Positions 1 through 8,769 of a stretch of DNA of 64,000 bases are shown here, one piece after another (position 1 is the first letter of the stretch; every line of letters starts with the position of its first letter). The notes beneath the pieces are model-generated. The model did not search any database. It was not told where the DNA came from and saw nothing but the letters and a program-made list of their open reading frames with translations. The stretch spans positions 1 through 64,000 of the forward strand of contig JAURVB010010298.1 of the NCBI GenBank assembly GCA_033002965.1, written 5' to 3'. The translations under genes and the position numbers were made by a program. Origin of the DNA: Piper betle. Lineage: Eukaryota; Streptophyta; Magnoliopsida; Piperales; Piperaceae.

Positions 1-2117
1 ATGGTTGCAATTATTTGTGTGTTCTAAAGAAAGACATATAAAAGAAGACGAGGCACAAAGAGAAATACCTCACAAAGGAAAAAGGGAAGTCATCCTATAA
101 TTAGAGAAGATTGTCATACATGCATTAGGATAATTAAAAATATAGAGGGTACATGGAAGGTCATGCATTTTGAAGAAGGGTATAGTCATGTACTCCTAAC
201 ACCATCAAAAATATAATTTCTCAGGTTACATAGGCATGTTATAACTGTGCACCAAAATTTGATTGACACATTTGGAGAGGCTAATATAAGAATTTCTCAA
301 CTAATGTCTGTGCTAAAAATTGAAGCAAGTGGGACTAAAAATATTAGTTGTACAGAAAAAGATATTAGAAATGCCTGGACAAGAAGTAAAGAAGAGATAA
401 AGGAAATAGATGCTTAATTATTGTTGGAATATTTCGAGAAAATAAAAGAGATAAATGATTCTTTTTTTTATTCATATGAAGTAGATGATGAGGGTAGATT
501 GAAGCATTATTTTTGGGCGATAAAATTGAAAGAAAAAATTATTAGCTTTTCTCAGATGTGATAATTTTTTATACAACATATGATACACATAAATATGCAC
601 TTGTTTTTGCACCGCTCACTAGAGTAAACCATCACAGGCAAACAATTACATTTGGATGTGCTTTTTTGTGTAATGAGAAGACTGAATCGTTTGTGTGGTT
701 GTTTGAAACATTTTTTAAATGCATTGATGGAAGGGATCCAGGGGCAATTGTTACATATCAAAATCCTGCAATGGATAAAGCAATTAAATTGACATTTCCT
801 TTAATATATCATCGTCTTTATATTGGCATATCCTTAAAAAGAAAAGAGAAAAATTATGTGCAATTGGTCATAGAAGGGAGTTTTATGAGCCATTCCATAG
901 TTTAATTTATGGTGCCGAAAACAAAGACGAATTGAATCACATTGGAGTGTAATAATGCGTGGGTGCCTGTATATAGCAAAGGAATATTTTTAGCTAGTAT
1001 AAGAAGTTCGTAATGAAGTGAATCTCGAAATTCATTTTACTCAAGGTATGTGAACAAAAAAATAGCCTTATTGAATTTATACATAGATTTGAGAGAGCCA
1101 TTAAAAGACAGAGATTGAACGAGGCAAAAGAATCTTATGAAAACTCATATAAAAGCCCTAAATTAGTCACTCCATTCAAGATGAAATCTAAGATGGCAAA
1201 GGTTTCTACTCAAAAAATATTTTATAAGTTTCAAGAAGAATTACAATACAGTTTGGTTTGTTGCTTATCTCGTGAGAAATTAGATGAGGATGATATTGAA
1301 CAGTATGATATAACATGTTGTAGAAATAATATAGAGTTAGCTGAACGTGTTACTTATAAGGGAGTTGACAGTAGATGTACATGTAGCTGTCAACTTTTAG
1401 AAAGTGAATGTTTTCCATCTAGGCATTTGCTGTATGTACTGAGATTGAAAGATGGGGATATTTTTCCTAAACTCTATATCATAAAGAGATGGACACTTGA
1501 AATGACAAAAAAAGTTGTTTTTAATAGTGATGGAATGGAACTTTGTGCTGATTTCAAAAAAATTTATTCTTTAATTGGGGAGAATTGCACTGTATATTTA
1601 ATCGATAGGCAAAAAATGCATATTCATTATCTGAGAAATTTGACCTCGCCAAGCAAAAACTTTTAGAGATAGAGAAATTAGTAGAAGATGTGGTAGATTA
1701 TCCATATCATGGAATACAAGTCTAGTATGGAATACAAGTACAACATGGAATACAAGTACATCCATCGACACAATCAAAGACAAAAGAAAGTGTTAAAAAA
1801 TAGAAGAGTGGTAAAGAATTTACAATGGACCATATAGTAAAAGATAGGTTATGCCATGGTTGCAATAAACGAGGAGTTGGGCATGATAAGCATATTTGTC
1901 CGGCAATTGTAGCACATCAGTAATGTTGTCTAACACAACCCTTGTTTTGATCTTTATTATATATAATTTATGTGATTATTTTCTATATTTTGTTTTTTAA
2001 ATATGTAGGCAAAAAAATGTTCCAATTGAAAGTGGAGTCGTGACGTCTATTCAGGGGCGTCAGTGCGATGATGGCGACTATGATAGCTCCGAATCTCAAA
2101 GCAATGATGCAGAATGA
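1..2117 (+). pseudogene. FAR1/FHY3-like (MULE-type transposase) pseudogene
   Basis: The reading frame resembles FAR1/FHY3 proteins, plant transcription factors derived from Mutator-like transposases. In frame 1 a FAR1 DNA-binding-like stretch (about 60-410) has stops at 25, 214 and 415. The MULE transposase core continues after a frameshift near 558 in frame 3 (558-905, with the motifs TTYDTHKYAL and GCAFLCNEKTESFVWLFET). A SWIM zinc finger follows at about 1378-1440 (CTCSCQLLESECFPSRHLL). A CCHC-like knuckle lies at about 1849-1905, with CX2CX6HX4C spacing instead of the usual X4. A last small exon is visible after a TATGTAG acceptor near 2015 and ends in a serine/aspartate-rich tail at 2117. 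Several stops and at least one frameshift show it is dead. The 5' end lies outside the window. It could be a decayed autonomous MULE rather than a domesticated FAR1 gene. Confidence 0.8.
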
Positions 2118-2424
2118 CTATGATAGCTCCAAATTTGGAAGGGTGATAGCTCTGACTGTATAATGCTAGTGATTTGTAACTTGTTTCCATGAATTGTTAT
2201 TGACTTTACTCAAACTTGACAAATTTGTAACTTGTAAGTTTGTACTTTTATTTATCATGTGAAAGAAAGTTAATGAGATGGCTCTCATCTATTTTGATTT
2301 TGATATGTTGTTGATTTCATCAACATAATTTAAATGTTATCAGAATATATAAGAATTTGCCATTTTTTATAATTTATACTTGATCGCAAAATTAAGTTTT
2401 CAACCGTTTACCAAGGTAGGACGT
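2118..2424. other. AT-rich flank without a gene
   Basis: This is AT-rich sequence downstream of the FAR1-like pseudogene. No open frame, TIR or RNA gene could be recognised. Confidence 0.5.
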
Positions 2425-2660
2425 ATTATTTCAAAATATTAACTCGAGTAGGGACTAAGTAAGATTTTATTGACTTGAGTCCGGACCGATTCAATATTTT
2501 ATTGGCTTGACTTGAGTCGATACCGAATCAATTATTTATTAATTTAACTCGAGTCCAGATCGAGTCAATTTTTTATTAACTTAACTCGAGTCGATACCGA
2601 GTCGATTATTTATTAACTTGACTCGAGTCGATACTGAGACTAGTTTTTTTTACTCGAGTC
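2425..2660. repeat. ACTCGAGTC minisatellite
   Basis: About five degenerate copies of a roughly 45-55 bp unit, each holding an ACTCGAGTC core, a GATCGAGTC-like partner and an AT spacer such as ATTTATTAAC. The same motif forms the arms of the foldback at 11.8-12.7 kb and occurs inside the LTRs at 9.1 kb and 16.3 kb and the TIR elements at 4.4 kb and 24.4 kb. It ends just before the left dyad of the gene-fragment cluster. Confidence 0.75.
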
Positions 2661-2789
2661 AAATCCAACCGCGGCTGCAAACGGTGGCGGGTGTGGTGGT
2701 GGGGAGGCGGCAGCGGCACTGTTCGAGCCGTTGGATTCTACCGAATATAGCGGCTGGAAAACAAATCCTATGCAAATGAAATACGAGGA

Positions 2790-3194
2790 GAGCCTCCCCG
2801 ACCAGCTTCGCCGAGTCCTCCACCGGCCACCTCCACAAGCTCACCCCCGAGCTCGGCGCCGTGCTCGTCTGCCTCTTCGAGGGCGACGCCGGCGACGTCC
2901 GCGTATTCGTTACTAAGTGCTCCTCCCGCTCTCCACCGGCCTCCTCCACAAACTCACCCCCAAGCACACCGCCGTGCTCGTCCGCCTCTTCGAGGGCGAC
3001 GCCGGCGACGTCCACGTATTCCTCACCAAGCCCTGCTCCCGCCTCTCCACACACTACGGTGGGTCTCCGGTCGACCCCGGCGGTGGGTTTGGGTTCTGGT
3101 GGCGAAAACATTCGATCTTTGTTGAAATTGGTTGTGATATGGAGCAGCAGGGAAGGGGTCGTTGCCAGGCGGGAAGGCGGAGGAGGGCGACAAG
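2790..3194 (+). pseudogene. Nudix hydrolase (NUDX15/22-type CoA diphosphatase) first-exon fragment
   Basis: Conceptual translation gives GAVLVCLFEGDAGDVRVFVT, then SRLSTHYGG, then (3159-3194) SLPGGKAEEGDK directly followed by a GT at 3195. This is the start of the Nudix fold and the beginning of the Nudix box as found in plant CoA diphosphatases of the NUDX11/15/22 group, which cleave CoA-type diphosphates. The usual REAKEEIGL part of the box would be in the next exon and is absent. A 113-bp internal tandem duplication (2818-3043) shifts the frame, and roughly 80 bp of unrelated sequence separates STHYGG from LPGGK. Downstream, intron-like sequence runs into an aldolase fragment, so the piece is fused to a different gene. 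It cannot encode an active enzyme. Confidence 0.72.
2818..3043 (+). repeat. 113-bp tandem duplication inside the Nudix fragment
   Basis: CTCCACCGGC begins at 2818 and again at 2931. The two copies remain alignable to about 2930 and 3043 with scattered substitutions. The second copy retains the following STHYGG coding sequence and the first does not. The 113-bp period is not a multiple of three, so the duplication itself breaks the reading frame. Confidence 0.85.
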
Positions 3195-3382
3195 GTTCTT
3201 TTTCTTTACCGTGATTGTTGATATTGTTTGTCTGTTTTTTATTGTGATTGCTTTGTTTGGTAGCTTTCTTTCGTTGGATTTTTTGGTTTCTGAGATTATG
3301 ATGTTATATGTTTTCGAAATTTTTCTGGGAATTGGGTTAGCGGAATTTCCGGTTGTTTGATTTGTATTTTGGTTGTTGTGCT

Positions 3383-4690
3383 ATTGTGGAGCCTGAGATC
3401 CTTGTCGATGGTCCTCATGATATTCACAAATGTGCCGAGGGGAGCGAGCGGGTTCTTGCAGCCTGCTACAAAGCCCTTAATGACCGATCTGAATCCAAAA
3501 AGGTTGCACCTGAGGTTATTGCTGAGTACACAGTGCGTACTCTTCAGAGGACGGTTCCTTCAGCAGTACCTGCCATTGTTTTCTTGTCAGGTGGACGAGG
3601 AGGAGGCTACTCTGAACTTGAATGCCATTAACCAACTCAAGACCAAGAAGCCGTGGTCTCTGTCTTTCTCCTTTGGTAGGGCTCTGCAGCAAAGCACCCT
3701 CAAGACATGGCAAGGGGAGGAGGAGAACATCGAGCAGGCTCGTGCTGCATTTTTGGCTCGCTGCAAGGCCAACTCCGAGGCGACCTTGGGAACGTAGAAG
3801 GGGGATGAAGCAAAGGTTGAAGGTGCCTCTGAAAGCCTCCATGCCGGGTTGCATAAATCGGCGATTCCGAATCGGAATCGCCCGATTCAACTTGGATCGG
3901 AGGAAAACCGATTCAAAAAACCTATTGAATCGGTTTTCCTTATTGAATCGGTTTTCCTTGAATCGGTCCGTGAATCGGCCGATTTGAGCCGATTCAGAAT
4001 CGGCCCAAATCGGCCGATTCCGGGCGCAGGGGCGGGGCACGGCAGAGTGGGGCGGCGACGGCGGGGAGAGACAGGGCAGGGCTGGCGGCGGGAGGGGGGC
4101 ACAGCAGGCACAAGGCGAGGCACGGTGGGCGAGGGCGGGGCGGGGCGGATCTGGGGGAGGCGAGGTGTATGGGGCGCGAGGCTGGCAGGGCTGGCGGGGG
4201 AGGTGGGGCGCGGCGGGTGAGGGCGGGGTGGGGCGGGCAAGGGCGGGGCGGGTGAGGGCGAGGTGGGGCGGGGCGTGGCGGGCGCAGGGCGGGGAGGGAC
4301 TGGGGGGAGGGAGGGTGCGACGACGGCGGCGGCGGGAAGGAGGCCGGATGCGGGAGAGAGAAGGCGAGGGAAGGAAATACTACTCAGTGGCATTCTCATA
4401 ATTAAAACTTGACTCGTGTCTGACTTGAGTAAAAAATAATAACTAACTCTAAATAATTCAAAAAAAATCTTAAAAAATATTATAAACTATAATACACACA
4501 ATAATATTAAAATAACATCAATAACTAATTTTTATATATTTATTTTATGAGTTGTCAAATATTATATATGACCGATTTGGATTTATTTAAACCGATTCAA
4601 CTGAATCGATTCTTGACCGATTTAAACCGATTCCTATTTCAATTCCAATTTATGCAACCATGCCTCCATGTGAAGGATTACAAGTACTGA
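3383..4690 (+). pseudogene. FBA: Cytosolic fructose-bisphosphate aldolase C-terminal pseudogene, split by a TIR element
   Basis: 3383-3843 and 4671-4690 together encode the C-terminal third of class I fructose-bisphosphate aldolase, the glycolytic enzyme that splits fructose-1,6-bisphosphate. Visible landmarks are [71 protein letters not shown] and the terminal VKDYKY-stop. The piece is intronless. About 20 residues are missing after ACYKALND, a frameshift lies near 3591, and the Tyr codon of GTYKGD is TAG at 3796. The last six codons (4671-4690) are separated from the rest by an 818-bp insertion with a 9-bp target duplication. The upstream catalytic part is absent and replaced by Nudix-derived DNA. 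It is a dead retrocopy or captured fragment. Confidence 0.9.
3844..4661 (+). mobile_element. Non-autonomous TIR element (MULE-like), family AATCGG
   Basis: The element is flanked by perfect 9-bp direct repeats GCCTCCATG (3835-3843 and 4662-4670). Its ends are inverted: GGTTGCATAAATCGG at the left and CCAATTTATGCAACC at the right. The interior has arrays of AATCGG/CCGATT at both ends, a G-rich block (about 4020-4370), an ACTCGTGTC-type module and an AT-rich stretch. A 9-bp duplication is typical of the Mutator superfamily. No transposase is present. Open frames in the G-rich block are compositional. A related copy in the opposite orientation lies at 24164-25263. Confidence 0.8.
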
Positions 4691-4939
4691 TCTCCAACTT
4701 TTTCCTTGTTCCACTTTCTGACAATTGAGGCATGATAAAGACTTGGTAAAAGTTTTTGGTTTTGTGAGGTGAGGATCATGTCAATAAAACCGAGCACTGT
4801 GGTTGGTGAACTTCATCATAGCTAGCTGTTTTAAAACTCGTTTAATATTACAAAACGATTATGTTTCTTCTATGCTTGTTTCATGATCGCAGTTTTAATA
4901 CGTTAATAATTATTTCATAATGTGAATGCATTCGTGTAG

Positions 4940-5098
4940 ATTGCAAATCTTACCGGTCGTTATCCGGAATTGATGACACTAAGAGGTTGTGATATTTCAT
5001 CACGTGGTTTTGATCAAAGTGATGTGAAACCAGTGCATATTATTCAACCCGAAGCTCCAAGTTTTCGAGTTTGTGGTCATTTTATTGAATGGCAGAAG
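4940..5098 (+). pseudogene. Copper (primary) amine oxidase exon fragment
   Basis: A 159-bp, 53-codon stretch bounded by a GTGTAG acceptor and a GTGTCC donor reads [18 protein letters not shown]... and ...[17 protein letters not shown]...GHFIEWQK. The IIQPEGPSFRV-G-FVEWQK signature belongs to plant primary amine oxidases, which oxidise polyamines with copper and topaquinone. This exon precedes the catalytic domain. There are no internal stops, but no neighbouring amine oxidase exon was found on either side. It is best read as an isolated exon carried with its splice sites. Confidence 0.7.
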
Positions 5099-5756
5099 GT
5101 GTCCTCTCAATACCCGCATTTATGTTTAAAATGCATTGCTTTTTTGTTGCACTGGGCAAAATTGTTTCAATATGCAAATTGACAAAGAAGAAAAGCCTCT
5201 AGAAGCAACCAACTTTATGATTTAGTACTGAGTACTTCAATTAGTTTACAATGATTTTTAAATATTGAAAGTAAAAATTGAGTAGATTTATAATGCAATT
5301 ACTATACATCTTGTGTCTACTTTAAATTGTTATAAATTTTTAGCTCAAAATTGGCAGAGTATACAAAAAATTTAAAAAATTCTTCAAGAAAATTTTAGGG
5401 GATGATAGTTTAAATCTATCAAAATTTTACTTAATCAATACATACATCAAACAATTAATTAGGCAAGAAGGCAAAATTGATTTCATTGCGTTATATGATG
5501 TTATGTGATTTATATTTTCAACTTTAGCTTGATAACATTTACAACAGTTGCTATCCACACACTCTAGCCTTCGGTTTGTCACTAAAGAAATGAGAAATTT
5601 AAATTTCACTGCAATTTTTAATTGCAATGGGCAGAGAACTAACAACCAATGCAAGATATAGTTGAACTTTAAAGCAGCATTCCTGGCTGATAATCAAAAA
5701 CAACTCAAGCCATCCACATAAACTGTACTAGAAAAAAGATTTCTCCTAAAATTTCT
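5099..5756. other. AT-rich stretch, no gene seen
   Basis: Mostly AT-rich and probably intronic sequence of the amine oxidase fragment followed by unassigned DNA. No conserved frame could be recognised on either strand. Confidence 0.5.
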
Positions 5757-6010
5757 AAACAGTTGCAGCTGAAGTTGCGGCTAGGCGCTTCCTGGCCTCT
5801 TCAATGATAGAGAGCTTGATACCCTTGCCCTTTAAGTAGAGAAACTCAGGACTTTGTCCCCTTGCCATCGTGAAAGGCATTCCATAGCCTTACAGCAGAT
5901 TCATGGCCAGTGGCATCCAGAATATGATGGACGGTTTCAAAGCTTCCCTTGTGCTTTCAAAGGTCTCTTGCTGCTTCCTGCACGTTATCCTCATGATCTA
6001 CAAGATGCAA
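5757..6010 (-). pseudogene. Unidentified C-terminal exon remnant
   Basis: The minus strand has coding-like sequence after a TTGTAG acceptor: EDNVQEAARDL, a stop, [32 protein letters not shown], then after a frame change [20 protein letters not shown] ending [12 protein letters not shown] near 5757. I do not recognise the family. The even residue composition and a natural stop suggest the last exon of a real protein-coding gene, broken by one internal stop and one frameshift. It has the same orientation as the pyrophosphorylase, phosphatase, SMO and TIM17 pieces that follow. Confidence 0.4.
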
Positions 6011-6248
6011 GAATAGTTCAGACTCGAGATTGTATGCACCCGTCTACAGCATGGCGATCATACATACAGTAAACATAATATCATTCAACAAAATCCGACA
6101 GTGCAGATAGGTTGTTGTCCTTGGTTCAGGAAGTGATAAGTTTTTAATGGAATAATTTAGCAACAAGAGGACAAAAGTATGTAACATATAGCTGAGCATT
6201 CAATAGCTGAGCAGATAAAATTCTGAACAGAATGAAAACTTAAGTTAC
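6011..6248. other. Intron-like spacer
   Basis: AT-rich sequence between the unidentified exon and the donor site of the pyrophosphorylase exon. No coding signal seen. Confidence 0.4.
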
Positions 6249-6543
6249 CTGGAACCAGTTGGGATTGTCGGGACTCTGCTGGGCAGCAAGAACCTCCATA
6301 AATCCTTCGTTCTTGTATCCACCCATGTTACTTCCATATGCCTGCGCAAGGTGTCCCTTGAGGGATGCAGAATTGAACTGTGAGAACATAGATCTTTGAT
6401 ATGTTGCTGTTCAAACAATTGCTAACTGGTATATCGATTAGCCTATAGTTGGCCCGCAATGGGACAACAGGCTTAGGTCTCTTTTTGGTGAGGGGTTATA
6501 AACGAGTCCCAGCTCCACCTCCTAGAATAATTCCCAAGACACT
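6249..6543 (-). pseudogene. AGPL: ADP-glucose pyrophosphorylase large-subunit exon fragment
   Basis: The exon is bounded on the minus strand by an acceptor TTTCTGTGTAG (just upstream of 6543) and a donor GTAACT (6248 downward). It encodes LGIILGGGAGTRL, a stop in place of Phe, [39 protein letters not shown] and, after a small frameshift, [19 protein letters not shown] and VLAAQQSPDNPNWFQ. This is the N-terminal nucleotide-binding exon of the plastid AGPase large subunit, which makes ADP-glucose for starch. The GGGAGTRL motif and KPVVP loop are visible. One stop and one frameshift disable it. No other exon of this gene was found nearby, so it is an isolated captured exon. Confidence 0.88.
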
Positions 6544-7164
6544 CTACACAGAAACAAAAAAGCAATTAGATCCTAAAATTAGTAGACATTTCATCCGCAA
6601 CTTGTGAAGTAATAATAGTGGGTTCGTCACAATATACAAGAATGAACTTTAGCAAAAACTAAGGAATGACTACCAATACATCAAAAGTAAGAACTCTATA
6701 GATAAACATTAATTTTTCAATCAAACTCAACCTATAAAAAATAAATTATTGATACACAAGAATGAACTGTGGCAAAAACTAAGGAATCACAAAAAAGAGA
6801 ATAATAGTTACAACTCTATATAAAAACAAGAATTTTCAACCAAACTCAATGTATAAATGATAAGCTTCGATCACAACTACCGATCATGCATATACAAACG
6901 ATTTCTAGACATCACCCACTTGCATTGCTCAAAGTAGCAGGTAGAAACAAATCCATACACTCCATTGAAAAAACAATCACATAAGAAACACGTTTCAACA
7001 TTCTGAAAGACTAAATGAAATGCAACAAGTAAAAGTCTTTCTCCAATATTTTGAACTGCCGAATAGGAATTCCCTCTTAATTCCCCTAAAACACTCTTTT
7101 CCACGGTAAAATTCAAAAAATTCATGACAAATCTTGCACGAATACTCAACAATAGAAACAAAAA
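6544..7164. other. AT-rich intron-like sequence
   Basis: AT-rich, with a short local duplication (ACAAGAATGAACT...GGCAAAAACTAAGGAAT appears near 6640 and again near 6760). No coding signal was recognised on either strand. Confidence 0.5.
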
Positions 7165-7330
7165 CCATTCTTGATTCCCGAGCGCTCGTAAGCATGAACA
7201 TGACCAGCAAACACAAGATCAACCTTTGAATCATAGAGTAAGGATTCTATTGAAGCTATCATTCTGTCTTTTCATCTTGATGAGCATAATTACTGTTGTA
7301 CCAGGGCAAATGAAACAGCACTACTACCCC
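7165..7330 (-). pseudogene. Purple acid phosphatase exon fragment
   Basis: The minus strand encodes VVLFHLPWYNSNYAHQDEKT and, after a frameshift near 7265, SLLYDSKVDLVFAGHVHAYE followed by R. The GHVHAYER motif holds metal-binding histidines of plant purple acid phosphatases, secreted dinuclear-metal enzymes that release phosphate from esters. Acceptor-like GGGGTAG lies at the 5' side. Only one exon is present and it is frameshifted, so it is non-functional. It lies between the pyrophosphorylase and SMO pieces in the same orientation. Confidence 0.85.
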
Positions 7331-7636
7331 AAAAAACACAGTAGATCAAATCACACAAAATTTCCAAACTCGAAAACGGAAACATTACTATAATGTGATT
7401 ACATACGAAGCTCTCCAATGAATACAATTCCAGCAAACTAATAGGCTAAATATACCATCTCTTATGATTGTAAAAGAAAAAACGACAAAAACAACGCAAA
7501 AGTTAGAAAATTGGATCACTACTGACCCAAAGCAACAAAATTGAATCCAAACAAACTGTTTCAAAAACAAGAAAGAAAAAAACAATACAAAACAAACCAT
7601 GATGAATCAAAATAAAGCAACAAACTTGGAGACCTT
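7331..7636. other. AT-rich spacer
   Basis: A-rich on the plus strand with no recognisable coding signal. It separates the phosphatase exon from the SMO/TIM17 fusion. Confidence 0.4.
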
Positions 7637-7925
7637 GACAACATGGTAGGATGACAATTGGAGCGGCCCGACGATTTATAGCACTTGATCACCGATTCCG
7701 GCGGCAGCTGGACCTTTGGCTTGAGCTTGTACTTGTCCAGCGCCTTGGGCCGGCGGAGCTCGAGCAGCACGAGCGGCAGCGGCGCAAGGGAGAAGATGAG
7801 GAGCAGGAAGACGAGGTTGTGGCAGTACCCCCGGCGACGAAGAAGCCCCGGCATGCTCGGCCAGAGCACCAGGGTTGGCCTCAGCCCCCGGTACGCCGGT
7901 GAGCACAGCGGGGGCGGCGGCGGGC
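7637..7925 (-). pseudogene. SMO1: Sterol C4-methyl oxidase (SMO1-type) N-terminal fragment
   Basis: Minus-strand translation gives YCHNLVFLLLIFSLAPLPLV, then LELRRPKALDKYKLKPKVQL and ESVIKCYKS, then (other frame) VGPLQLSSY. This is the N-terminal membrane segment and the following loop of plant sterol 4-alpha-methyl oxidase, an ER diiron enzyme in phytosterol synthesis. The eight-histidine catalytic part is absent. CYKS is joined to VGPLQL without the intervening residues, and the far N-terminus is degraded where it meets the TIM17 piece (about 7870-7925). This is a truncated, chimeric remnant with very high GC over the first-exon part. Confidence 0.85.
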
Positions 7926-8096
7926 GCCGCAGCCGGCACGAGCTTCTCGGCGGGGACGAAGTGCTGGAGCATGATGCCAGCACCCTCGATGAGGCCGAGG
8001 AGGACTCCGCCGCGATGGCGTACTGGACGGTGGGGCGGAGGCCGTGGCGGAGCTGTAGGAAGCCGCCGGTGCCGTACTGCGCGGCGTCCCGGCAGA
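7926..8096 (-). pseudogene. TIM17: TIM17-like mitochondrial translocase fragment
   Basis: The minus strand encodes AAQYGTGGFLQLRHGLRPTV, then after a one-base frameshift VLLGLIEGAGIMLQHFVPAE. Plant TIM17, a subunit of the inner-membrane TIM23 translocase, has the same order: GAATGGFL-R-G, then GGVLLALIEGAGIML near the last membrane helix. Only this transmembrane part is present. It continues without a gap into SMO1-derived sequence, making a TIM17-SMO1 fusion in one orientation. Neither part is functional. Confidence 0.75.
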
Positions 8097-8237
8097 AACA
8101 GAGGAAGGGAAAAAAGTGAAGCAGACTTGGCTGTTTGGGCAGGATTTATGTCCCAGCCGTTGGATAGAATCCAACGGCTAGGATTGGATAAAAGTGCAGC
8201 ACACCGGGATGGTTGCGATGCATCAGAAAGGAATCTT
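8097..8237. other. Terminal region with GTTGGAT dyad
   Basis: Holds the 21-bp dyad CCGTTGGATA...CCAACGG at 8157-8177, then AAAGTGCAGCACACC and the start of a (TA)n tract. The same order (dyad, AAAGTGCAGCACAGCC, hairpin, TA tract) occurs at 18410-18485. It is taken as the right end of the gene-capturing element. Confidence 0.6.
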
Positions 8238-8264
8238 TATATATATATATATATATATATATAT
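8238..8264. repeat. (TA)n microsatellite 1
   Basis: An uninterrupted TA tract separating the right end of the gene-fragment cluster from the left end of foldback FB-1. Confidence 0.95.
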
Positions 8265-8769
8265 CTATTATGCGATGTCTTGGCAAAATCTATGTATGCG
8301 TTGGATCTTGATTCAATGCCCTATTCCACCCCTGCATTTTATTTCTTCCACCCTCCCCGACCGTTTCTACTGACCACCTTGACCTTGGCTCTGCCCTGCC
8401 CCGGCCCCGCCCTACCTTGCCCTGGCCCCACCCTGCCCCACCCTCGGCGCTACCCCAACCCGTCCCCAGCCTTGACCTCGCTTGCAGCTGCAGTCCCCTA
8501 CCACCCCGCTAGTAGCCGCAGTGGCCCCCCCTTGGGTTGCTCCGCCCCACACCCCGTCCACCACCTTCCTCCCTTGCCCCTGCCTGCAATTGCGGCCCCC
8601 TGCATTCTCCCCCTACCCTAAGTGCCACCTTCCACCACCCTCCCAACCTGGCCGGTGCCACGACCCTTCCCCCCTTGCCCTGCCTCGCTCATTGTCGCCT
8701 GCGCGCTGCCACCCGCTCCCAACCGTCGATGCATGTTTTCCAAGTAGCCCACCCACCCCCGAGACAGCG

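Larger units (their letters stand above)
2700..8237. mobile_element. Putative gene-capturing element with GTTGGAT dyad ends
   Basis: Inferred composite element. Its right edge (8157-8237) reads inward as a dyad AGCCGTTGGATTC...CGGCTGG followed by ...AAATCCTG and abuts a (TA)n tract. At 2728-2775 the inverted counterpart AGCCGTTGGATTC...GCGGCTGG...AAATCCT is present on the opposite strand. Sequence outside the right dyad (GTGCTGCACTTTT) also has a weak match at the left (GCGGCACTG). Between the edges lie pieces of at least seven unrelated genes. Those in the left half read rightward and those in the right half read leftward, so both sets point inward. The left boundary is uncertain because no (TA)n tract remains there. 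Alternatives are a Pack-MULE, a Helitron, or chance accumulation next to one dyad-bearing MITE at each side. Confidence 0.4.

Noticed and set aside
4020..4401. Glycine/arginine-rich frame in the G-rich block
   Set aside because: Inside the AATCGG TIR element. A sister copy has a rearranged block with no shared frame.
2700..8237. Helitron as the carrier of the gene fragments
   Set aside because: Fragments lie in both orientations and both edges show inverted dyads rather than a TC start and a CTRR end with one 3' hairpin. Not excluded formally.
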